Positions 24,981 through 33,607 of a stretch of 64,000 nucleotides of DNA are shown here, one piece after another. The stretch is taken from the NCBI RefSeq assembly GCF_963378105.1, contig NZ_OY726398.1, positions 1,426,001 through 1,490,000 on the forward strand. Reading direction: 5' to 3'. The position numbers and the translations under genes were made by a program. The notes beneath the pieces are model-generated. The model saw nothing but the letters and a program-made list of their open reading frames with translations, searched no databases and was not told the origin of the DNA. The stretch is from Mycolicibacter sp. MU0102 (GTDB lineage: Bacteria > Actinomycetota > Actinomycetes > Mycobacteriales > Mycobacteriaceae). Position 1 is the stretch's first letter. Each line of letters begins with the position of its first letter.

Positions 24981-26318
24981 ATGAGCGATCTGGTGCAGCG
25001 AGTCCGCGACATCTTGCCGTCGGTGCGGGCTGACCTGGAGGATCTGGTGCGCATCGAGTCGGTGTGGGCCGACCCTGCGCGACGACCCGAGGTGCACCGC
25101 AGCGCTCAGCGTGTCGCAGACCTGCTGAGCCAGGCCGGTTTTCCGCAGGTGCAGATCGCCGCCGAGGGCGGTGCGCCGGCGGTCATCGCGCACTATCCGC
25201 CTCCTCCGGGTGCCCCTACTGTGTTGCTCTACGCCCATCATGACGTGCAGCCCGAGGGTGACGCGGAACAGTGGGATTCGCCACCGTTCGAACCCGCCGA
25301 ACGCGACGGGCGGCTTTACGGCCGCGGCACCGCCGACGACAAGGCCGGTATCGCAACACATCTGGCGGCATTCCGGGCGCACGGCGGCCAGCCGCCGGTC
25401 GGCGTGACGGTCTTCGTCGAGGGAGAGGAGGAATCCGGATCGCCGTCGCTGGGGGCGCTGCTTGCCGCGCACCGCGAGGCGCTGAGCGCCGACGTGATCG
25501 TGATCGCCGACTCCGACAACTGGAGCACCGATATTCCGTCGCTGACGGTGTCGCTGCGGGGGCTGGCCGACTGCGTGGTGGAAGTCGCGACGCTGGATCA
25601 CGGTCTGCACTCGGGGCTCTGGGGTGGGGTGGTGCCCGACGCCCTGACCGTATTGGTTCGGCTGCTGGCAAGCCTGCACGATGACCAGGGCAACGTCGCG
25701 GTCGCCGGGCTTCACGAAAGCGTCGCGGCACCCGTCGATTACCCGCCCGAACGCGTGCGTGCCGACACCGGGCTGCTGGACGGGGTGGCCGAGATCGGCT
25801 CCGGATCGGTGCCGCAACGGATGTGGGCCAAGCCTGCGATCACCGTCATCGGTATCGATACCACGAGCATCGCGGCGTCCTCGAACACGCTGATCCCACG
25901 GGCCCGGGCCAAGGTCAGCATGCGGGTGGCCCCCGGTGGCGACGCCGCTGCCCACCTGGACGCGCTCACCGCTCACCTGCAACACCATGCCCCGTGGGGA
26001 GCCCGGGTGACTGTCACCCCAGGCGACGTCGGGCAGCCCTACGCCATCGACGCCACCGGTCCGGTGTACGACGCCGCGCGGGCCGCGTTCGCCCAGGCGT
26101 GGGGCGTCGAACCCATCGATATGGGCATGGGCGGTTCCATCCCGTTCATCGCCGAGTTCGCCGCTGCCTACCCCCAGGCGACCATCCTGGTCACCGGGGT
26201 GGAAGATCCCGGCACCCAGGCGCACAGCATCAACGAGAGCCTGCACCTGGGCGTGCTGGAACGCGCCGCTACCGCCGAAGCGCTGTTGCTGGAAAAGCTG
26301 GGTCAGCCCGCCCGATGA
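24981..26318 (+). CDS. M20 family metallopeptidase (dipeptidase type)
   Basis: A 445-residue cytosolic di-zinc exopeptidase. Zinc ligands and the general base are visible: the H-H-D in L-L-Y-A-H-H-D-V-Q-P near 75, G-R-G-T-A-D-D-K-A-G near 115, and E-G-E-E-E-S-G-S near 148 with the catalytic Glu. The lid/dimerisation domain with the H-S-G-L-W-G-G motif follows, and the C-terminal A-H-S-I-N-E ligand is present. It resembles carnosinase-like dipeptidases; the substrate is unknown. It matches Rv2522c. Its stop overlaps the next gene's ATG. Confidence 0.93.
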   Translation: MSDLVQRVRDILPSVRADLEDLVRIESVWADPARRPEVHRSAQRVADLLSQAGFPQVQIAAEGGAPAVIAHYPPPPGAPTVLLYAHHDVQPEGDAEQWDSPPFEPAERDGRLYGRGTADDKAGIATHLAAFRAHGGQPPVGVTVFVEGEEESGSPSLGALLAAHREALSADVIVIADSDNWSTDIPSLTVSLRGLADCVVEVATLDHGLHSGLWGGVVPDALTVLVRLLASLHDDQGNVAVAGLHESVAAPVDYPPERVRADTGLLDGVAEIGSGSVPQRMWAKPAITVIGIDTTSIAASSNTLIPRARAKVSMRVAPGGDAAAHLDALTAHLQHHAPWGARVTVTPGDVGQPYAIDATGPVYDAARAAFAQAWGVEPIDMGMGGSIPFIAEFAAAYPQATILVTGVEDPGTQAHSINESLHLGVLERAATAEALLLEKLGQPAR

Positions 26319-27109
26319 TCGCTGGCCCACCGCAATTGCCGCAGACGGTGCCGGACGCGGTACGACAGCTGGCCGGTGACGATGATCCACGCCCGGTGTG
26401 GCTCAACGAGGTCGGCGGTACCACGTTCGAAGTTGTGGGCGCCGCCGGGCGTCGCTTTATCAAGTGGTCGCCGATCGACAGCGGCATTGACCTGTCTGCC
26501 GAGGCGGCGCGACTGCGGTGGGCGCTCGGCTACACGCCGGTGCCGCCTGTACTCGATCACGGCCGTAACGAACAGGGGCAGTGGCTGGTCACCGCGGCAC
26601 TGCCCGGCACCAATGCTGTCGCGGCGCGATGGATCGCCGACCCGCGCCCAGCAGTGACGGGGATCGGGCGGGGACTGCGGGCGCTGCACGACGCCCTGCC
26701 GGTGGCGGCATGTCCGTTCGACTGGAGCGCCGAGCGGCGGGTCGCGGACGCCAATCATCGTTCCGGTCAACTGAATCCGGCGCAGTGGCCTGCGGAATTC
26801 GCCGGTCTCACCGTCGCGCAGGCGTTGCAGCGAGTAACCGATCCGCCTTCAGTTGATCGGCTGGTGGTGTGCCACGGCGACGCCTGCGCGCCGAACACCT
26901 TGCTGAACGACGACGGACAGCCCACGGGGCACGTCGACCTCGGCGAACTGGGGATTGCCGATCGCTGGGCCGATCTGGCGGTGGCCACCTGGAGCACTGA
27001 GTGGAACTACGGTGCCGACTGGACGGATGTGCTCCTCGATGCCTACGGAATCGGGCGAGACCAGGAGCGAATCGACTACTACCGATTGTTGTGGACCCTC
27101 GATCCTTGA
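26315..27109 (+). CDS. Aminoglycoside 3'-phosphotransferase-like kinase
   Basis: A 264-residue kinase of the APH superfamily. The catalytic loop V-C-H-G-D-A-C-A-P-N-T-L-L (H-G-D-x-x-x-x-N) and the metal-binding H-V-D-L-G-E-L-G-I-A-D-R-x-A-D-L-A are typical of APH(3') enzymes; a Lys in R-F-I-K-W-S near 47 would hold ATP. All active-site residues are kept. It is coupled by ATGA to the M20 peptidase, so it belongs to the fas-acpS transcription unit. Whether it acts on aminoglycosides or on a cellular metabolite cannot be told. In M. tuberculosis Rv2522c is followed instead by bcp. Confidence 0.85.
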   Translation: MIAGPPQLPQTVPDAVRQLAGDDDPRPVWLNEVGGTTFEVVGAAGRRFIKWSPIDSGIDLSAEAARLRWALGYTPVPPVLDHGRNEQGQWLVTAALPGTNAVAARWIADPRPAVTGIGRGLRALHDALPVAACPFDWSAERRVADANHRSGQLNPAQWPAEFAGLTVAQALQRVTDPPSVDRLVVCHGDACAPNTLLNDDGQPTGHVDLGELGIADRWADLAVATWSTEWNYGADWTDVLLDAYGIGRDQERIDYYRLLWTLDP

Positions 27110-27137
27110 TCGGGAGGCCCACAAGGGCCACTTGTGA

Positions 27138-28094
27138 TTGCATGGGGAGATGGCGCTGAGCCCCCGCATGCCCGATCTGTCGGCGTTCGAGATGTTGGTG
27201 GCTATCGCCAGAACCGGCAGCCTTGGCGCTGCGGGGCGGGAATTGGGGCTGACGCAGCAGGCGGTTTCGGCACGCCTGACCGAGATGGAGGCCCAGACCG
27301 GTGTGCGACTTGTAACGCGTAGTGCGCGTGGTTCGCAGTTGACTTCGGCCGGGGCAGTCGTGACGGAGTGGGCAGACCAGCTACTGGATGTCGCCAGTCA
27401 CGTCGATGCCGGGCTGGCTTCGTTGCGGACCGCAAGCCGCAAGAAGATGAACGTGGTTGCGAGTCTGACGATCGCCGAACAGCTGATGCCCCGCTGGATC
27501 GTGTCCCTGCAGACCTCCGCCACACGAACCGGCCGCGAGGCACCGGAGGTCATTCTGACCGCCACCAACAGCGAGCAGGCCATTGCGAACGTGCGGGGCG
27601 GATCGGCGGACCTGGGATTTATCGAGAGTCCGGGGGCGCTGACCGGTATTCGCAGCCGTGTCGTGGCGCACGACGACCTCGTGGTGATCGTGCCGCCCGA
27701 CCACAAATGGGTGCGTCGCTCCAAAGGCGTGACCGCCGCAGAGCTCAGCCAGACCCCGCTGGTCGTGCGGGAACAGGGTTCGGGCACCCGGGACTCGCTG
27801 ACGTCGGCGTTGCGTGCCGTCTTGGGTCACGAGGTGCAGCAGGCACGTCCGGCATTGGAACTGTCTTCGTCGGTCGCCGTGCGTGGTGCCGTACTGGCCG
27901 GGGCCGGGCCGGCGGTGATGAGCAGGTTGGCGGTCGCCGATGACCTTGCGGTCGGCCGGCTTCGCAGCGTCGAGGTGCCGGAATTAGACCTGCATCGGGA
28001 TCTCAGGGCGATCTGGACGGGTGGGCGGACGCCGCCGGCCGGTGCGGCCCGGGACCTGTTGAGTCATATCGGCGGCGCCAACCGGCTGCGCTGA
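27138..28094 (+). CDS. LysR family transcriptional regulator
   Basis: An LTTR of about 310 residues. The N-terminal winged HTH is clear (L-S-A-F-E-M-L-V-A-I-A-R-T-G-S-L-G-A-A-G, then L-T-Q-Q-A-V-S-A-R-L-T-E-M-E), followed by the linker helix and a periplasmic-binding-protein-like effector domain. The start is unsure: TTG 27138 has AAGGG 10 nt upstream, ATG 27150 has GGGGAG abutting it, and ATG 27168 lacks any site. It is convergent with the flavoprotein gene, 12 nt apart. The effector is unknown; it may or may not act on the neighbouring catabolic genes. Confidence 0.88.
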   Translation: MHGEMALSPRMPDLSAFEMLVAIARTGSLGAAGRELGLTQQAVSARLTEMEAQTGVRLVTRSARGSQLTSAGAVVTEWADQLLDVASHVDAGLASLRTASRKKMNVVASLTIAEQLMPRWIVSLQTSATRTGREAPEVILTATNSEQAIANVRGGSADLGFIESPGALTGIRSRVVAHDDLVVIVPPDHKWVRRSKGVTAAELSQTPLVVREQGSGTRDSLTSALRAVLGHEVQQARPALELSSSVAVRGAVLAGAGPAVMSRLAVADDLAVGRLRSVEVPELDLHRDLRAIWTGGRTPPAGAARDLLSHIGGANRLR

Positions 28095-28106
28095 TGCCCG
28101 CCGAAG

Positions 28107-29144
28107 CTATGTGCCGTACTGCAACCACAGGGGCAGTGCGCTGTTGAGCCGCTGCATGAACTTGATCAGTCCGATCCGATACTGCCCAGATCCGAACGAG
28201 TCGATTCCGTACTCGGGGAAAGCAATTCCGACCCCGAACAGTCCCGGAGCCAGGATCCCGTTCACCGGGTCGTATTCCAGCTCCCCCCACTGCGGGGTCG
28301 CGGGGAGCTGCCGTCGGGTGAAGCCGACGGTGTAGACAACGTGGCTACAGGCTTGGAGCTGCTCGGAGAACTCCTTGTCGTCTACCCGATACCGTTCCAG
28401 GCGCTCCGGATAGGTTCCGTCGATGTTCTCGCGGGCCCACGTTGCGGCATTTCCCTTCAGGCCAGTGTCGTCGAACAGGATCTGATCGCCAAGGTAGACA
28501 GCGTATTTGGTGGGGCTCCGATAGAAGTTGACGACCTTCTGCGCCTGGGTGTTCAACAGGTTGGGCAGCGCCACCATCGATGAGTGTGACGAGCCGAAGA
28601 CCGCCACCGTGGCGTCGTCCAACGCCAGCTGGCCGAGCTTGTCGGGGTTCAGTGCCACCTCGATCGGAATCTCTTCCAGGTGCGGATGCTGAAGCGTCTT
28701 GGGAATCGAACCGACGGCCAGAATTACGTTCTTCGCTTCGATCTCGGCGTCCGGGGTGCTCACCAGCCACCGGCGGTTGCGCAGGGTGAGCTCGGTGGCC
28801 ACCGCGCGAATGGCGGTGACGCGCTGGGTCAGGTGCTGCGAGATCCACACCAACGGATCGGCGACGAGGCCGAGCGGACAGGTGTGACCGGGATCGATAT
28901 CGGTCAGCTCAAAGTGGGGCGCTTCGGAGAATCGGAACGACGGGGAGCCGTTCAAGTAGCCGAGGAAGAGCGACACATGGGTGTTGCCGGGGACGGCGCG
29001 CCATTTGGTGCCGATATCGCCGGCGGCAAAGTCGGGGTCGATCCAGGCGATCTGGCTCTCGGGGACGCCATGGTCGAGCAGCCGGCCCACCGCGGCGATA
29101 CCTGCGGGACCTGCTCCGATCACTGCCCAGCTGTGCTCAGTCAT
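28107..29144 (-). CDS. FAD/NAD(P)-dependent oxidoreductase, N-hydroxylase-like
   Basis: A 345-residue flavoprotein. FAD motif G-A-G-P-A-G-I-A-A is at residues 9-17. A second nucleotide motif, V-A-V-F-G-S-S-H-S-S, near 185 has the Gly/Ser form seen in ornithine/lysine N-monooxygenases and related class B flavoproteins. I-L-A-V-G-S-I-P precedes it and the C-terminal G-V-G-I-A-F-P-E-Y-G-I-D is family-like. ATG 29144 is set by GGAAGG with good spacing. It lacks dithiol active-site cysteines. One of the two tandem TGTCCC elements lies upstream and reads toward it. Substrate unknown. Confidence 0.75.
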   Translation of the reverse strand: MTEHSWAVIGAGPAGIAAVGRLLDHGVPESQIAWIDPDFAAGDIGTKWRAVPGNTHVSLFLGYLNGSPSFRFSEAPHFELTDIDPGHTCPLGLVADPLVWISQHLTQRVTAIRAVATELTLRNRRWLVSTPDAEIEAKNVILAVGSIPKTLQHPHLEEIPIEVALNPDKLGQLALDDATVAVFGSSHSSMVALPNLLNTQAQKVVNFYRSPTKYAVYLGDQILFDDTGLKGNAATWARENIDGTYPERLERYRVDDKEFSEQLQACSHVVYTVGFTRRQLPATPQWGELEYDPVNGILAPGLFGVGIAFPEYGIDSFGSGQYRIGLIKFMQRLNSALPLWLQYGT

Positions 29145-29348
29145 CTTCCTGCCTTCCAACGGGGTAGGAGTAGCGCGCCTTGTTGTCGCTCGATCGGAGG
29201 CGCTACCCAAGCCCGACCGTTGGGATTAATGCTGCGCCCGACAGTAGTCCGCGGCTAGGGGGTTTGTCCTTGTCAGCCCACAAGGGTTCGTTGTGACCCA
29301 GAGATAGTTGGCCGTCTGCTCCCGATCGGGTGCGCGGCAGGCTGACGA

Positions 29349-29388
29349 GGCTTATCTTCACGGGACAGGACGACGTCATTTCGGGACA
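29349..29388 (-). promoter_or_regulatory. Tandem TGTCCC operator, copy 1 (faces flavoprotein gene)
   Basis: Read on the minus strand, a 40-nt element with TGTCCC at 29388-29383 and again at 29367-29362 (21-nt period, two helical turns), a first-repeat tail GAAATGAC and a second-repeat tail GTGAAGATAAGC. The same element with the same spacing occurs at 30420-30459 on the plus strand. Tandem direct repeats two turns apart suit an AraC-family dimer, and an AraC gene lies between the copies. Confidence 0.75.
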
Positions 29389-29402
29389 GGACCAGGTACG
29401 CC

Positions 29403-30404
29403 GTGAAGCCGCTCGCGCGTTATGCATCGCTCTACGGATATGCCGATTTGACTCGTTCCCTCGGGGTCGACCCGATTCCCTTGCTGCGGGAGCGGGGCCT
29501 CGATCTTGCGAGCCTGAATCTGCAAGACCGCTGGTTGCCGGCGGTTACGGTCGCAGAACTGCTGGAGAAGACGGCGGCCGTCTCCGGGTGCGACGACTTC
29601 GGCCTGCGGCTTGCCGAACGGCGACGTTTCGCCAACCTTGGGCCACTGAGCCTGGCGGTGCGCGAGGAACCTGATGTTCGGAGCGCACTGCACATGCTGG
29701 CCCGGTACCAGCACGCCTACAACGAGGCGGTCTGGGCGCGCCTGTACGAGACCGATGAACTGGCCACGCTTCGAGTCGAGCTGGACTGCGGCGAACCGGT
29801 GGAGGAACGGCAGTCTTCGGAGTTGGCCGTGGCCGCACTGCATCGTCTCCTGCGCGGCTTCCTCGGACCCCAGTGGAAGCCGGTAGCGGTCTATTTCCAG
29901 CATCGGCCGCCGAAGAGCACCGCACCCCACCGGAAGTTCTTCGGGTCGACGGTGCGGTTCGATCAGGAGTTCGCCGGAATCGAATTTGCGGCAAGCGAAC
30001 TCGATTTGGCCAACAAAATGTCCGACCCGCTGCTGCGGCCGTATGCCCAACGGGTCCTGCAGTCGTTGGAACCGCCCAAGGATGCGGTCGTGGTGGACCG
30101 GGTCCGGAGTCTGATCGAGCTGCTGTTGCCCATTGGACGTTGTTCGGTAGAACAGGTAGCGCGCAGTCTCGGTGTGGATCGCAGGACCGTTCACCGGCGT
30201 CTCGCGGAGTCGGGCGAGACTTACTCGTCGGTTCTGAATGCCGCCCGGGTGGACTTGGCCAAGCGGATGGTGGGCAGTTCCCGCTACTCGTTGACCGAGA
30301 TCGCCCAATTGCTCTCCTTTTCCGCACCAAGCAACTTCTCGCGCTGGTTTCGCACGCAGTTCGGCTGTAGTCCCCGGCAGTGGCAAGACGAGAAGCGGCG
30401 CTGA
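29403..30404 (+). CDS. AraC family transcriptional regulator
   Basis: A 333-residue regulator with an N-terminal arabinose-binding-like domain of the QhpR/OruR type (residues about 15-200, starting Y-A-S-L-Y-G-Y-A-D-L) and a C-terminal double HTH (about 235-330) ending F-S-A-P-S-N-F-S-R-W-F-R-T-Q-F-G-C-S-P-R-Q-W, the AraC signature. GTG 29403 is the start, with only a weak GGACCAGG before it. Tandem TGTCCC elements stand on both sides of the gene, oriented outward, so it probably controls the flavoprotein gene to the left and the three-gene operon to the right. Confidence 0.9.
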   Translation: MKPLARYASLYGYADLTRSLGVDPIPLLRERGLDLASLNLQDRWLPAVTVAELLEKTAAVSGCDDFGLRLAERRRFANLGPLSLAVREEPDVRSALHMLARYQHAYNEAVWARLYETDELATLRVELDCGEPVEERQSSELAVAALHRLLRGFLGPQWKPVAVYFQHRPPKSTAPHRKFFGSTVRFDQEFAGIEFAASELDLANKMSDPLLRPYAQRVLQSLEPPKDAVVVDRVRSLIELLLPIGRCSVEQVARSLGVDRRTVHRRLAESGETYSSVLNAARVDLAKRMVGSSRYSLTEIAQLLSFSAPSNFSRWFRTQFGCSPRQWQDEKRR

Positions 30405-30419
30405 AACGCCCACCCGCGA

Positions 30420-30459
30420 TGTCCCCAAATGACACGTTTGTGTCCCGTGAAGATAAGCG
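30420..30459 (+). promoter_or_regulatory. Tandem TGTCCC operator, copy 2 (faces oxidoreductase operon)
   Basis: TGTCCC at 30420-30425 and 30441-30446, first-repeat tail CAAATGAC and second-repeat tail GTGAAGATAAGC. The conserved parts match copy 1 at almost every base while the 7-nt spacer differs at six of seven, as expected for selected binding half-sites. A TAGTGT -10-like hexamer lies 18 nt downstream at 30478-30483. Confidence 0.75.
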
Positions 30460-30615
30460 GAATGGGCTGGCGATCCCTAGTGTCGATCACAGGACGACAC
30501 GGAAGCCGCTGGGAGTTCGCAGCCCAGCCGGCCCCGACAGCCGGCAAGGCGGCTCCGTGGCGTTCTGAGAACGGAATTCACGCAATCCCGGCATTCGATG
30601 CGAAGGGAGATCTCA

Positions 30616-31590
30616 GTGGCACACGCCGTCCGTTTCTATGAAGCCGGTGGCCCGGAGGTCATGCGGTGGGAAGCGGTCGACGTCGGCGCCCCCGGGACGG
30701 GGGAAGTTCGGGTCCGGCACGAGGCGGTCGGGTTGAATTTCGCCGACACCTACTTCCGCACCGGGCTGTACCCGGCGCCATTGCCAGCAGGTATGGGGGT
30801 TGAGGGAGCTGGCGTCATCGAGGCGGTCGGCCCCGACGTGGTGGGCTTTTCCGAAGGCGACCGAGTCACTTACACCGGTAGTCCACTCGGGGCCTACAGC
30901 ACCGAGCGCGTCATGCCGGCCGGGTCGTTGATCAAGTTGCCCGAGGGCATCGCCTTCGACACCGCCGCGGCGATGACGATGCGCGGTCTGACCAGCGCGT
31001 ACCTGCTGCGGCGCATACATCCCTTGGCTCCTGGCGACACTGTGCTGTTGCATGCGGCGGCCGGCGGAGTGGGGCTGATCTTCTGCCAGTGGGCAAAGCT
31101 GCTTGGAATCAACGTGATTGGAACGGTGTCATCCGATCTCAAGGCGGAGATGGCTCGAGCGCATGGATGCGGCGAGGTCATCGTCTACTCGCGGGAAGAT
31201 GTCGCGGCCAGGGTCCGCGAACTTACCGACGGTAAGGGTGTCTCGGTCGTTTACGACAGTGTCGGCGCGCGGACATACGAGTCGTCGCTGAACTCTCTGT
31301 CGCGCCGCGGACTCTTGGTGTGTTTCGGAACTGCCTCCGGGCCCATTCCGCCAATCGACGCCATGCAGCTTGCCGCGAAGGGTTCATTGTTCGTCACCCG
31401 GCCGGCACTGGCCGACTACATCGCCGAACCGGCCGAGCGCGCCGAACTCGCCGCTGAACTGTTCGGCCACGTCGCGGCCGGGGGGATCCGAATCGAGATC
31501 AACCAGCGATACGAACTCACCGACTGCGTCCAGGCGCACCGGGATCTTGAGGCCGGCCGCAGTGTCGGGTCCTCGGTGTTCTCACTCTGA
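30616..31590 (+). CDS. Quinone oxidoreductase-type (zinc-independent MDR) NADPH oxidoreductase
   Basis: A 324-residue medium-chain dehydrogenase/reductase of the QOR type. The N-terminal G-V-N/L-N-F-A-D-T-Y-F-R-T-G-L-Y block, G-M-G-V-E-G-A-G-V-I-E and the Rossmann motif A-A-A-G-G-V-G-L are typical, and no catalytic zinc cysteines are present. It probably reduces a quinone or an alpha,beta-unsaturated carbonyl with NADPH. GTG 30616 follows AGGGAG at 6 nt and gives a better start than ATG 30598. It is first in an operon with TauD (14-nt gap) and BKACE. Confidence 0.87.
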   Translation: MAHAVRFYEAGGPEVMRWEAVDVGAPGTGEVRVRHEAVGLNFADTYFRTGLYPAPLPAGMGVEGAGVIEAVGPDVVGFSEGDRVTYTGSPLGAYSTERVMPAGSLIKLPEGIAFDTAAAMTMRGLTSAYLLRRIHPLAPGDTVLLHAAAGGVGLIFCQWAKLLGINVIGTVSSDLKAEMARAHGCGEVIVYSREDVAARVRELTDGKGVSVVYDSVGARTYESSLNSLSRRGLLVCFGTASGPIPPIDAMQLAAKGSLFVTRPALADYIAEPAERAELAAELFGHVAAGGIRIEINQRYELTDCVQAHRDLEAGRSVGSSVFSL

Positions 31591-31604
31591 GAGGCAGGGA
31601 ACAA

Positions 31605-32504
31605 ATGACCGCTACCGGTATCGGTCGATCCATCGCGACAACGCCGCGGCCAAGGATCAAAGCCCAGCCGCTGACGTGCAGCATCGGCGCGGAACTATTC
31701 GACGTGAACCTCGGCGAGGTATCCCGCGATGACGTGCTGTTCGCCGAGCTGAAATCGCTGTTGCTGCAACACAAGGTTGTGTTCCTGCGCGATCAGAACA
31801 TGACCAGAGCCGAACATGTCGCACTGGCCGAGCGATTCGGGCCGCTGGAAGACCATCCGGTGATGGCCAGCGACCCGGAACATCCGGCGCTGGTGCGCAT
31901 TTACAAGGATCTGGACAGCCCCGCTGAGCACTACGAGAACGCCTACCATTGCGACGCCACCTGGCGAGAGCATCCGCCGATGGGCGCCGTGCTGCGGTGC
32001 GTGGAAGGCCCAGAGGTTGGCGGGGACACCATCTGGGTCAACATGGCGTTGGCCTACGAGCGGCTGCCGGAGGCGGTCAAGAGCCAGATCGACGGACTGT
32101 GGGCTCGCCACAGCATCGAGGCCACTTTCGGTGGGCGGCTTGCCATCGACGACCGTCACCGGCTCAAGGACCGGTTTCCTGACCCCGAGCATCCGGTGGT
32201 GCGCACCCACCCGGAAACCGGCGAGAAGATCCTGTTCGTCAATGCCTTCACCACGCACTTGGTGAACTACCACAACCCCGACAACGTCCGCTGCGGCATC
32301 GACTACGCGCCCGGTGCGGCCAACCTGCTGAGCTACCTGATCAGCCAGGCCACCATCCCCGAATACCAGGTGCGGTGGCGGTGGACGAAGAACAGTGTGG
32401 CGATCTGGGACAACCGCTCGACGCAGCATTATGCCGTTCAGGATTACTGGCCGTCCGTTCGAAAGATGGAGCGCGCCAGCATCATCGGCGATCGACCGTT
32501 CTGA
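31605..32504 (+). CDS. TauD/TfdA family Fe(II)/2-oxoglutarate dioxygenase
   Basis: A 299-residue non-haem iron oxygenase that couples 2-oxoglutarate decarboxylation to substrate hydroxylation. The iron triad is visible: H-C-D (H-x-D) in A-Y-H-C-D-A-T-W near 110 and the distal His in N-R-S-T-Q-H-Y-A near 273, with the 2-oxoglutarate Arg following in R-K-M-E-R. L-L-L-Q-H-K-V-V-F-L-R-D-Q and the F-G-P-L-E-D-H-P block are family-typical. AGGGAA precedes the ATG. Taurine, alkylsulfonates, aryloxyalkanoates or a betaine are possible substrates. Confidence 0.9.
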   Translation: MTATGIGRSIATTPRPRIKAQPLTCSIGAELFDVNLGEVSRDDVLFAELKSLLLQHKVVFLRDQNMTRAEHVALAERFGPLEDHPVMASDPEHPALVRIYKDLDSPAEHYENAYHCDATWREHPPMGAVLRCVEGPEVGGDTIWVNMALAYERLPEAVKSQIDGLWARHSIEATFGGRLAIDDRHRLKDRFPDPEHPVVRTHPETGEKILFVNAFTTHLVNYHNPDNVRCGIDYAPGAANLLSYLISQATIPEYQVRWRWTKNSVAIWDNRSTQHYAVQDYWPSVRKMERASIIGDRPF

Positions 32505-32551
32505 CGGCGCGTCACGTAAATCGCTGCGGAAACCTAAAAGGGAGTCAGGCA

Positions 32552-33604
32552 ATGCATTTTCACGACGATTCGCTCCTCCCGGAGTGTCAGGAGAAGCTGG
32601 TCATCACGTGTGCGCCCTACGGGCCGGAGTGGGAGTTGGATGACTTTCGCGACGATCTTCCGCTGAGCATGGCGGAGCACGTCCAGAAGGCCGTCGACTG
32701 CTATGAGGCCGGTGCCAGTGTGCTGCATATCCACGTGCGCGAGCTCGACGGCAGGGGGAGCAAGCGGCTGTCGAAGTTCAACGAGCTGCTCGCCGTGCTG
32801 CGCGACGCTGTTCCGGACATGATCTTGCAGGTGGGCGGATCGATTTCGTTCGCGCCCGAGGGAACGGGTGCGGCAGCTCAGTGGCTCTCCGACGACACTC
32901 GGCACCTGCTGGCCGAACTTGATCCGGCACCGGACCAGGTAACAATCGCGATCAACACCAGCCAGATGAACATCATGGAGCTCATGACCGCGGGCGACAT
33001 CGCCGGAACCTCGATGGAGCGTCCGGAAGTCGCTGCCGCATATCGGGAGATGGTCGTGCCGGCCGGCCCCGAGTGGGTCGCCGAGCACCTGCGCCGCTTG
33101 CAGAAGGCCGGTATTCAACCGCATTTCCAGCTGTCCAGCATTCCGCAGCTCGAGACGGTCGAACGGCTCATCCGCCGTGGTGTCTACACCGGTCCGCTGA
33201 ACCTGACATGGGTGGGAATCGGCGGCGGATTCGACGGACCCAACCCGTACAACATCATGAACTTCATCCAGCGGGTTCCCGACGGCGCGTGCCTGACCTT
33301 GGAGACCGTGATGCGCAGGGTGTTGCCGGTCAACACCATGGCCATCGCCCTGGGTCTGCATGCCCGGTGTGGCAACGAGGACACGATCTGGGGCCGCCCG
33401 GGGGAGAAGATCACGTCGGTCCAACAGATTCGACAGCTGGTACGGGTTGCCGGCGAACTTGGACGCGATGTCGCGACGGGCAAGGAGGCCCGCGACATCT
33501 ACAAGATCGGCACCGTCTATGCCGATGCGAACGAGACGCTGGCGAAGCTGGGATATGCCCCGAACCGCCAGCCCGGCGAGATCGGATTCACCCACCACCG
33601 ATAG
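32552..33604 (+). CDS. Beta-keto acid cleavage enzyme (BKACE, DUF849)
   Basis: A 350-residue TIM-barrel enzyme of the family that converts a beta-keto acid plus acetyl-CoA to acetoacetate plus a new acyl-CoA (first known as 3-keto-5-aminohexanoate cleavage enzyme, Kce). The zinc pair H-I-H is in S-V-L-H-I-H-V-R-E near 60. Q-V-G-G-S and the C-terminal G-L-H-A-R-C-G-N-E-D-T-I-W glycine/glutamate block are kept. AAGGGAG precedes ATG 32552. It is last in the AraC-flanked operon, so the pathway should make a beta-keto acid. The substrate side chain is unknown. Confidence 0.9.
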   Translation: MHFHDDSLLPECQEKLVITCAPYGPEWELDDFRDDLPLSMAEHVQKAVDCYEAGASVLHIHVRELDGRGSKRLSKFNELLAVLRDAVPDMILQVGGSISFAPEGTGAAAQWLSDDTRHLLAELDPAPDQVTIAINTSQMNIMELMTAGDIAGTSMERPEVAAAYREMVVPAGPEWVAEHLRRLQKAGIQPHFQLSSIPQLETVERLIRRGVYTGPLNLTWVGIGGGFDGPNPYNIMNFIQRVPDGACLTLETVMRRVLPVNTMAIALGLHARCGNEDTIWGRPGEKITSVQQIRQLVRVAGELGRDVATGKEARDIYKIGTVYADANETLAKLGYAPNRQPGEIGFTHHR

Positions 33605-33607
33605 GCG

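Noticed and set aside
29349..29402. TATCTT at 29353-29358 as the AraC gene's own -10 box
   Set aside because: The hexamer lies inside the conserved operator tail, which at the second site faces away from any gene on that strand; the shared feature is better explained as an operator for the outward genes. Self-regulation remains possible.
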